Source: Hypsibius dujardini
Taxonomy: Eukaryota; Tardigrada; Eutardigrada; Parachela; Hypsibiidae
Reading direction: 5' to 3'
Length of the DNA: 22,221 bases
Assembly (NCBI GenBank): GCA_001579985.1
Contig: LRSR01011831.1
Span: 1 to 22,221, forward strand
Each line of letters begins with the position of its first letter. The first letter of the stretch is position 1. This document shows positions 1-7,855 of the stretch, piece after piece. The position numbers and the translations under genes are program-made. Under the pieces are notes generated by a model. The model worked only from the letters and a program-made list of their open reading frames with translations. It did no database searches and had not been told where the DNA came from.

Positions 1-841
1 TTCGTTATTGCGTGGATTTCTTCAGGCTGAACAGGTGATATTTCTACCTCAGCGTACTTTTGCGCCGCTTCACTACAAATTTTTTGCAGCAATCAGTTTT
101 TGAAACGCGGCACAATTAGTACTTCTAAAAGTTCTAGAAACATTATTCAAACACCTTTTAGCAAAACAAACGCCCTGAAAATGGGTGCATTGAAACCAGT
201 CTACGTTAAATTAAAATATGTAATAGTAATTGTGGATCCAGAGGAAATAGTCTGGCCGAGGTAGAAGTAGGACGCTCGACAAAAACCAGGCGGGACCGAT
301 GGGAGAACCGTTGCAGCATGCAGCTGAGGAGAACGGGAAACGATATGCTACGCTCTGTTAACCACACATTCTAGTATAGACTACGACGGGGAGAGTGTAT
401 GCTGTATTGGATTTTCCTCCCCTGAATTGGACTTGCCGACTCGCGCGTTTTATTATTCCCCACGAGAGTCCCTGTCCGCTCCCTAGTCCATCGGAGATCC
501 TTCCTCCTCCTCATTCCAGAGCAACGGAAGGGAACAAGAAACTGAAACGTCAGACACATGGACAGAGTGTACCATGAGAGCGGCAACATAAACAAAGGTC
601 CCAGCTTGATATGCGGCATGCTGTCCATGCAAGACTGTTCAGGCGTACTGACCCCGTCAATAATACCCTCATGTATGAGTATCCCCAAAGCGGAGAGCAT
701 TTCAGCATATGCTCTCAAATTAATTTTACTTAATATTCCGCGCTGCGCGAACACAACAGGATATCTTCAATTATGGGTCGAGTGCTATGACAGGTTTCCA
801 AACGAAAGGGCTGACAGTCCTGGACGATGACGAATAGGTAG
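1..841. other. Unassigned stretch
   Basis: No supported gene. Both strands are open over roughly 400-800 (a 127-codon minus frame and a 90-codon plus frame overlap), but neither has recognisable motifs or clear splice boundaries, so I cannot assign coding strand or status. Confidence 0.4.
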
Positions 842-918
842 ACAGGCAACTAACAGAAAGACAGGCATGTAGGCAGGGAGTCAGACAAGCAAACAGGCAG
901 GCAGACAGACAAACAGAC

Positions 919-969
<51 letters not shown>

Positions 970-1063
970 TAAACGGTAGACAGATAGAGGAGAGAGTTAG
1001 ACAGATACCTTTCAGAAAGACATGCAAGCATGCAGGCAGGCAGACATGCAGAGAGACAGACAT
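842..1063. repeat. Degenerate (GACA)n microsatellite
   Basis: A tetranucleotide tract whose purest part runs about 923-969 as repeated ACAG, flanked by decayed units with variants such as AGGC and AAAC. The minus strand reads CTGT, which produces spurious open frames of repeated Cys-Leu-Ser-Val. Confidence 0.95.
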
Positions 1064-2051
1064 ACAGTACATTCGATAGTAAGGGCCTCGTTGTCACGCA
1101 TAATGGGTTGAATGAGGTCCATAATGAGCCTAATGAAGGATCATAGATAAGATGAGTATTTATGTGGCAGGCGTATAAAATGGCGAAAGGATTGACGGGG
1201 AAGAATGGGAGCAGGGGCATGTAAGGAGGAAGTAGCCCGAAAGAGCTACTTGGAGAGGCTGTTTAGTTTGGCGCAACAGTAGCCAGAGCTGGTGATGCCG
1301 GGATGGGGTGCGCGTAACTGGAGCACCCAAGCACCAATCACGCCGAGTATTATGGGCAAATATTTACTGAATCCTCAAGTGCCAAAGAGCGAAAGACAAA
1401 CTGTACGCGATGACGGGAGAGAGCTTATCGAACCGCTGCAGAAGTCGGCGACTCCGCGGTCCCGGGGAGGAACTTGAAAGTTTACATTAGGAGCATACAA
1501 AAAAAACGTGAACACCATTCGGTTGCAAGTTTACATTATTATGCTTTTCCGACTGACGCTTTCAGCATACAAACAAGATTGACAGCAGGTACCCGACGGT
1601 ACTCGTGTCATTATATTAGGTGGCGCCCTTATATAAACAAGGCGTTGGCTTTCTTTTCTTGGCTCCAAAAAAACAATACGCTGATATTTTTGAAAACAAT
1701 AAAACGAGAGATCAAAATCCGATCGCAGAACATAATTACAGCTTTGACAATTATTTTCAAAATGTTGTTCCAGTTCAGTTTATCGACCCAAAATACGCTC
1801 GGCAAGTTTCAACTAATGTTTTATACTTTCAGCGTGCCTTCCAACTGACCTGGATGAGAATGTCACTTCATTATTCTACAGCGGCAGTACGCACAAATCT
1901 CCACGTCTCAGTATAAACCTGCTCTAAACCTTAGAGCAGTGAATACACCAGAACAGATACAATCTTTTTAATTAAAAATCATTGAGATGAGCAACTGATC
2001 AAAATTAGCCAACGCACTCGAACTTCACAATATACCGCAAAAATAAATTAT
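1064..2051. other. Unassigned stretch with weak open frames
   Basis: No gene I can support. Open plus-strand frames exist at 1474-1848 and 1620-1916 in different phases. They contradict each other and show no known motif. A TATATAA string sits at about 1630, but with no supported gene behind it I do not call a promoter. Confidence 0.35.
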
Positions 2052-2433
2052 TACTGTAATGTTCTGACTACATGGTGCTGATGCTTAGACCCACCAGTGA
2101 ATTTGTAGCAAGACAAAATTAACTAGCTCGAATCAATACTACAATCCAGCACTCGGTTCCGGCATGATCAATCGAGCACCAGCAAATTAGTTGTCATCAA
2201 GCAATCAAGCACTGGTGCGGTTTAAAATTTATTCACAACTCCGACTCGATTCCCAACTCTTCACCAGTAAACTCGTTCTCATTGAAAAAGCTAATTTCGG
2301 TATAATCTCTACCCTCATTTTTACCGACTACTTCATTAGCAATATCACCGCTGATAGTCTTGCAATTAATCAAACCGGTTGTTTTTTATTGGTGCGATGA
2401 CGTTATAGCACATGTGGTTGGAACTCTACAGTA
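2052..2433. mobile_element. MITE copy 1 (TACTGTA ends)
   Basis: A 382-bp unit bounded by imperfect terminal inverted repeats. The left end starts TACTGTAATGTTCTGAC and the reverse complement of the right end starts TACTGTAGAGTTCCAAC, with similarity over about 27 bp. The outermost TA on each side could be the TA target duplication usual for Tc1/mariner-class elements. The interior has repeated AATCAA/GCAATCAAGCAC-type words shared with the copies at 9446-9699 and 11334-11635. There is no transposase frame, so it is nonautonomous. Confidence 0.7.
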
Positions 2434-3283
2434 TTGTATATAATTAATTAATCTTTCCATTATTTTAGTTAAATAATCAGTTGAATTATTTAACTATTTA
2501 TAAGTGCGTATGAAATTCAAAATCTATCATGTAAAATGTGTCACAAAAACGGCTGGATAGCAAAACTTAAAAAGAATTGCGGCAACCTATAAAAATTCAC
2601 GCAAAATTAATCGGACTAAGCATTTACAAAAACATTCAACGCAGACGAGATGTTTTGCTGGAGGTCCCCATCTCTAACCTCGGATTATCGCGAGAAATCC
2701 CAATTCAACATACTCACTCGGTTCGCCCCTAAATATCCTCTCGACTTGACCCAAAAAACTCAAGCTGTGGCTTGCTGATTTGCAATCCCATACCACATGC
2801 AGTCGTAATCGTAAAGGGATACCGCGAACCGAGGCCACAACTTACCGCAAGACAGCCTGACGCTCGCGTAAATCCTTCCTCCACTCGTTCAAAATCAATA
2901 AATAAACACACGCTTCAAAGGGTCCATCAAATGCAGGGAGAAGAGAGCAAAAAAAAGATTCCAAACGTCCCTGGGAGTGAAACCACCCCAGCCGGAAGAA
3001 TCAATTCGGTTAGAGCGCGCGGGGAGGTAAGGTGCAAATTAGGGTTTTATGTTACGCATGGCAGGGCGGGTCCGTGCGTTGTGTTGTGTGTTGTGGGTGT
3101 GATGTGTCAGAAAATACAAAGGGAACGCTTTTTGACAGGAGGAGTGAGTGCGAGTGCAATGCGCGCGTGTATTTTGTGAGTGGGGACGTCTAACTGGCTA
3201 ATTATGAAGTTAGCACGGCTGGAACTGCCACTGCAGTGCAGACACACGTCTAAAAGTTCCTTCCTCTCCCGATTTTTGGGGTC
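2434..3283. other. Unassigned, AT-rich then mixed composition
   Basis: No supported gene. AT-rich to about 2640. From about 2770 to 3180 a 135-codon plus frame and a 60-codon minus frame overlap. Neither carries recognisable domains or splice signals. GTGTTGTGTG-type simple sequence occurs around 3075-3105. Confidence 0.35.
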
Positions 3284-3328
3284 CACATATGTGTTGTACT
3301 AAGTACAATACAGTATGCAGCTGCATAC
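3284..3328. repeat. Three adjacent perfect palindromes
   Basis: Three palindromes lie nearly end to end. CACATATGTG is at 3284-3293, TTGTACT/AGTACAA with a one-base centre is at 3294-3308, and the 16-bp GTATGCAGCTGCATAC is at 3313-3328. They could be cruciform or hairpin forming, or dimeric protein binding sites. The role is unknown. Confidence 0.85.
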
Positions 3329-3333
3329 AAGTA

Positions 3334-3404
3334 TACAGTCAGGGGCAAACTGTAAGCAGAACTTTACAGTCAGGGGCAACTGTAAGCAGGACTTTACAGT
3401 CAGT
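3334..3404. repeat. 30/31-bp tandem repeat
   Basis: Two nearly identical units of 31 and 30 bp plus a partial third, each starting TACAGTCAGGGG (starts at 3334, 3365 and 3395). Each unit also carries an internal ACAGT...ACTGT inverted word. It follows the palindrome cluster directly. Confidence 0.85.
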
Positions 3405-5030
3405 GTATTTTATTCCGCTCTGGACTAGCAGAAGAGGGCGTTTTGTCTGATCCCTCAGTCGCTATGTTTGCCTTTTCAGTGTGAATGCATATTCTGTGGC
3501 ACATACGTTGTTGCACTACTGTGTGAGTGACGTGTACACAAAGTACACAAGAAGTGTGTTGCATTATTAGGATGGGTTGGAATGAAGGATGGGGATAGGC
3601 GCACTGCTTTGGCCACATGTCCCTCTCCCATTCCCCTTTTTATCCCCTCCACCTTATCTACTTTTTCATCTTGGCCAATGTCCAAACCTGGGAGTTTTTA
3701 CAATAAAAAACTGAGGAACAATTGGGCCTTCCAAAATGATCAAATGTGTTTTGATGACTCAAAGAGACATTGGTCAGCAGTCGTAAAAGCAACAAAGAAC
3801 AAAAGATCGACGGCAGCGGACTTAAATGTTGGGTTCAGAGCTATCGGTTATCAATTCAGCAAAAAGCACATAAACTCAAAAGTTACAGAATCGGATTGGG
3901 AACAAACATATCAGTAATAAATTTTGATTAGAAAAACATGTAGAAGCGCAAAACAGAACTTTTTGTTGGACGAAAAATGTTGCTGCAACAAATTTTTGGA
4001 AGTGGAAAACTGATCCTGTTTTATTATGTGAAAGTGAATTTACTATCAATTATTTGTCGGTTTTCTATGTAAATTTTGAGCTGTTAATTAACTTCCTTTT
4101 CCAAAAAGCGTCTCAAAACATCATTCCTCGACATAAAGCCGAAACGCGTTTAAGAAACCACTTCATTTTTTCGGGACATTTGTTAAACATGCACTCTTTA
4201 TCTATTTTGAATAAAAATTTATTTACTTTTTTGCAGTATTCGAAAAAGCAAAAGTTATTTCAAGTCGTTCGCTCGCCTTGTTTCGGCTCCTCAATTTTTT
4301 TAGCAAAAGGCTGCTCCAGCTCAGATCATTGAGAATTGGAAATCACAATTTGGAATCCACATATTGCCCATGTTTTAATGAGAAACATTCAAATATGAAG
4401 TTTATTTATATCCAAACGAATTTGAGCGTACTTGAATACGTATTTATTGTTTGCATTGTAGAAACTTGGCTTAATGGAAAAGGTCCTAATCAATATTGAT
4501 CTTTGGCAACATTCATATAAGTATACTATTTATTCTCGAAAGCTAACGCATGCAATAAAGTGCTAGAAAATGGATTACTACATTTGTAGTACAAAATATT
4601 TTTTCTTAGTTTTAGGTGGCCTTTTTAGTTAGATTTGTACGTTTTAGAAAGTAATGAAAACTCAAGTAAATTCTCATAGATCATACTCAGGGGATATGAA
4701 ATTGCCAAAATCGAAATATAATTTTTAAAAGATTTAAAATATAATTAACAATTACATCTGATATACGTCAGGCAGAACCGTTCAAGCAAAACGAAGGTGA
4801 CCTCATGTCAAAGAGACAAGTTATCGTTAGCCTAGAGACTCGAATCTAAACCAGATAAATTAAGAAAAATTCAGCAGTTTCCGCATAAAAAATTGGACGA
4901 TTTTTTCATTCGTTTTTGGGATATGAAAAACCCCATTTTTTGTACTAAATTCTGCCTTAATCAATTGCACTAATTCCCGCCGAATTTAACGCCCCCTCGC
5001 CCGACACATAGTTTCATCAAGACGACGAAG
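3405..5030. other. AT-rich intergenic DNA
   Basis: No supported gene. Several open frames of 70-111 codons are AT-driven and lack motifs. The last 150 bases are presumably the upstream region of the RIIa gene, but I see no clear promoter element. Confidence 0.4.
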
Positions 5031-5827
5031 ATGGTGAATGCTCATAAAGAGCCTGTCTTCCAGCTCCCCAAAGAGATCGACGAGGCGCTTCGGATGTTTG
5101 TTCGCAGTTTCATAATGTAAGATTCCCCAGAAAGAATCCGAAAAAACTCGAAAAAAATATAGAGCACAGTTCATCTTTTAGGGATCATATTCCGCAAGAT
5201 TCTGACACTTTTGTCACCTACGCCGCCAATTATTTCAACGCAAAGAAGCAGACCGAATTCGGCGTACCTTGGCCGTGCGGCGCACCCTTTAAGCGGACCC
5301 TCGCGCAGTAGGGACCCAACCGCATCCGCAGGTCCCTATCGAAATCGGCGAAATTTATCCCGGATTTGAGAAAAAAGGTCCACGTACCCGTTGAGCCGAT
5401 TTTTAAGGCACCGGCACAAACGCTAGAACCAAGAAAGACAAGAGTGCCTTGTCGAATGGATAATGGCTCGGAAACGGGCTCGTCGAGTCCGGTGGTGAAG
5501 GGGACGGATCACCATGGGAAGGCGTATTCGTGCTGTTACTGTTCGCAGGGCAAAGGCTACTGTCAGTGCACGAGTAGTGACGACTTTGGGGTCAATCCGT
5601 CGTCGTTGGACATGGCGCCGTCGCAGCTGGATGAATGTCATTCTGGGTGGTGGCATACGGTCAAGTCAAAGGTGGACTTGGCGGAGAAGCGCAGGAGGAA
5701 GCTGGAAAAGAGGAAGTCTGCACCGGGACGGATCATTCGGTTGTTGGAAACGACGGGGAAGACGGTGGCGGCGCCAGTAGCAACGGATGCGAAAGACCCA
5801 GCACCCATTGTCAAGAACGATGATTAA
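5031..5827 (+). CDS. RIIa (PKA RII dimerisation/docking-like) domain protein
   Basis: The proposed start at 5031 has a good context (AAGATGG). Exon 1 is 5031-5116, followed by a 65-nt GT-AG intron (5117-5181). The next exon reads on as a classic RIIa segment: residues about 9-50 contain FQLPKEIDEALRMFV, then DHIPQD and FVTYAANYFNAKK, matching the L-P...L...F..I...P.D...F...YF pattern of PKA RII subunits, ropporin and SPA17. Such domains dimerise and dock on AKAP-type helices, often in sperm or cilia. The frame then meets TAG at 5309-5311. A 63-nt GT-AG intron (5308-5370) would remove it in frame and join the C-terminal half (5371-5827), which has CCYCSQGKGYCQC and a basic helix KRRRKLEKRK, giving about 222 aa. 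Without that splice the protein stops after about 70 residues. The domain call is fairly sure; the second intron is inference. The C-terminal half matches no family I know. Confidence 0.65.
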
Positions 5828-5970
5828 GATTTGTAATTCGAGTCTTGTTAGCAAATGTTGGAAGGTGATGAAATTACCATGGAAATTGATTTGGCTAGCG
5901 TTAATTATTCCGTTGATGTACGCAATATAAATTGGCAAAGAGTCAGGCGAAAGATATGTTACTATCTAGT

Positions 5971-6029
<59 letters not shown>

Positions 6030-6135
6030 GTCTGTCTGTCTGTTTGTCTATTTGTTTGCCTGTCTGCTTGCCTGCATGTCTGTTTGTCTGTCTGTCTGCG
6101 TTCTCGTCTGTTTGTGTCTGTCTATCTGTCTATAT
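5971..6135. repeat. (CTGT)n microsatellite in probable 3' UTR
   Basis: Near-perfect TGTC/CTGT repeats at 5971-6020, decaying rightwards. The tract lies between the stop codon at 5827 and a polyadenylation signal at 6215, so the transcript would probably carry it as CUGU repeats. Confidence 0.9.
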
Positions 6136-6214
6136 ATTTACGATGTCATCGCCCCATTGCTGATTTATCAACAAGAGAAGAGGTCCATTATCTCTTATGT
6201 GCGAGTATGATTAT

Positions 6215-6220
6215 AATAAA
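6215..6220 (+). promoter_or_regulatory. Candidate polyadenylation signal AATAAA
   Basis: AATAAA about 390 nt after the stop codon of the RIIa-domain gene. It is the nearest canonical signal on this strand. Confidence 0.45.
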
Positions 6221-7060
6221 ACGTAAGGTCCTGTCTTCTATTTATGGTGGTTGTACTGCAATTCAAAGAGCATAAACCAGTCGGCCATTAGACTTAAATG
6301 TCCCTAAAAACTGGCGATACATTTTTTGCCCAACAACATTCAGGGCCCTTCCCACCAACCACATAGAAATGCCCACAAATCCAGTCTGATATATTAAAGA
6401 AGCGGTATAAAGTACGGAAGTTGACTGAATTCCCCAACGCAGCTATCTGTATTTATCTGAAGCCTAGGGAATCGAGTGATAAACATTAGCAGCATTTACA
6501 GGTACCGCGCAAGGATCAAGGTACGAGATGTCTATGTAAGAACTAATGCCGCACTTAAATATATAAATGAAATAAAACATGTCTAAAACAGATAAAGCAA
6601 CAACGATAAAGCCTCGCATTTCTTTTCCGCTGTAAACTTCCATTGCAGCTTTACTATTTAGACATTATTAAGACACAGGGGCTACCCGTCCCCTGATTGA
6701 AAATTTACTGGCTCACTGACTTTCTGTTTTAAAACCCATGTTTCAAAAAGGAGCAGTTCTTGTTGTAAGAGTTCCGGGTGGTGCTAGATTTCTGTTCTGG
6801 AATCGGGAAATTTTTAGAACATCCAAAACTTCTCGATTTCCATGTTTGACCTGCGTTGATTGATTGATGAATCTGTTCCACTTTTGAAAGTAATCGAAAG
6901 ATAAAATTAAGCCTGATTCCACACAACAGGCAGGAAAGCTATAGGACCGGAGACGGAGACAAAGACAGACAGAGTGAAAAAAGAAACATAAGACAACACT
7001 AAATTTATTTAAAACTCCAACATGGCCTTGCAAAGCCAAAATTTCTGCCTTTTGCGAGCG
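6221..7060. other. Intergenic stretch
   Basis: No supported gene. Minus-strand open frames near 6730-7040 have no motifs and lie in AT-rich sequence. Confidence 0.4.
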
Positions 7061-7066
7061 CAGAGC

Positions 7067-7169
7067 GCGAGCAATAGCTTGTATTTTCTATTGCTGAGAC
7101 AGGCCTTCACGCGCGATCGTCGTGATCGGTGACGGGCACTCACGGAAACAGCTGACTGTTATTGCTCGC
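7067..7169. repeat. Competing inverted repeats upstream of desaturase
   Basis: GCGAGCAATA at 7067-7076 can pair with CTATTGCT at 7088-7095 (8-bp stem, 10-base loop) or with TATTGCTCGC at 7160-7169 (10-bp perfect stem). The region is richer in CpG words such as GCGCGATCG than its surroundings, which would suit a promoter-proximal site. No function is established. Confidence 0.5.
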
Positions 7170-7446
7170 AAATCGCATCGGATGTTGTGGCCACCTGTGT
7201 GACATTCCTATTGCATGCTGGGTGCGCATGCTGAATCGTCATAACTCATAAACATCCAACACGACGCATAGCTTGTACGTCGAATTGTACAAGATGACTT
7301 TCAGAGTCTAGTCTACAATAGAGAACCCCCGAGGGACCTACCTTCGACTAACGCCGTGTCCTATTTCCTTAATGACCGGACATTTCCTATCGTCGAGTTT
7401 GCTAATCGGACATTAACGGGCAACGGCGAAAAGCGGGTACGACGAG

Positions 7447-7590
7447 AATTGTTTGTCTACTGTCTGTGTGTCTGTGTGTCTGTTTATTTATGGCTGTTTG
7501 TCTCTTTGTCTGTCCGTCTGTCGGTTTGTCGGTCTGTTTATCTGCCTGCCTGTCTTCTTGTCTTCCTGCAAGCCCATTTGCCTGTATAGC
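7447..7590. repeat. Degenerate CTGT-rich tract
   Basis: Decayed TGTCTGTC/TGTGTCTG repeats interrupted by TATTTATGGC and similar. It lies in the 5' region of the desaturase gene. Open frames over it are repeat artefacts. Confidence 0.8.
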
Positions 7591-7644
7591 TTTTTGTCTA
7601 TCATTACATCATGCTTGTTTTCCAGTCTATTGTCAATTTTCCTG

Positions 7645-7721
7645 GGGTATGTCAGTCTTTCTAGCTAAAAGAGCTAAGCAGAGCCCCCGCGCTGAGAATC
7701 TTACGTTATCCATTTTTGCAG
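7645..7721 (+). other. Possible 5' UTR intron of desaturase
   Basis: A donor-like GTATGT about 7646 and an acceptor-like CATTTTTGCAG ending at 7721 would bracket a roughly 75-nt intron before the first desaturase ATG. It rests on splice consensus only. Confidence 0.35.
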
Positions 7722-7768
7722 AAAGAAAGTGGACTCGCCGGGAGGACTTCATACTGCAGTTTGAGTTT

Positions 7769-7855
7769 ATGGTCAAGGATGACGCGTCAATCTACTGCTC
7801 CGCTCGTTTCGGCAGTTTCGGGTTCCGATGCCATCGTTCGAGAAAGTCCAGATAA
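7769..7855 (+). other. Overlapping upstream ORF (28 codons)
   Basis: An ATG at 7769 opens a 28-codon frame that ends with TAA at 7853-7855. It overlaps, in another frame, the proposed desaturase start at 7779. If both are in the mature mRNA, ribosomes must skip the first ATG by leaky scanning. Confidence 0.45.

Noticed and set aside
371-754. 127-codon minus-strand frame
   Set aside because: An opposing plus frame is equally open, and no family features are seen.
881-1072. Cys/Leu/Ser/Val-rich open frames (also at 5855-6275, 7356-7855, 8194-8459, 9029-9235, 9894-10255)
   Set aside because: They are translations of CTGT/CTGTGT microsatellites, open in several frames on the same tract, so not proteins.
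3284-3404. CRISPR-like array
   Set aside because: Units are contiguous tandem repeats without unique spacers, and the genome is eukaryotic.
5423-5780. Arg-rich frames overlapping the RIIa gene C-terminal half on both strands
   Set aside because: Shadow frames of the coding strand; composition is skewed to Arg/Trp and they do not continue the RIIa frame.
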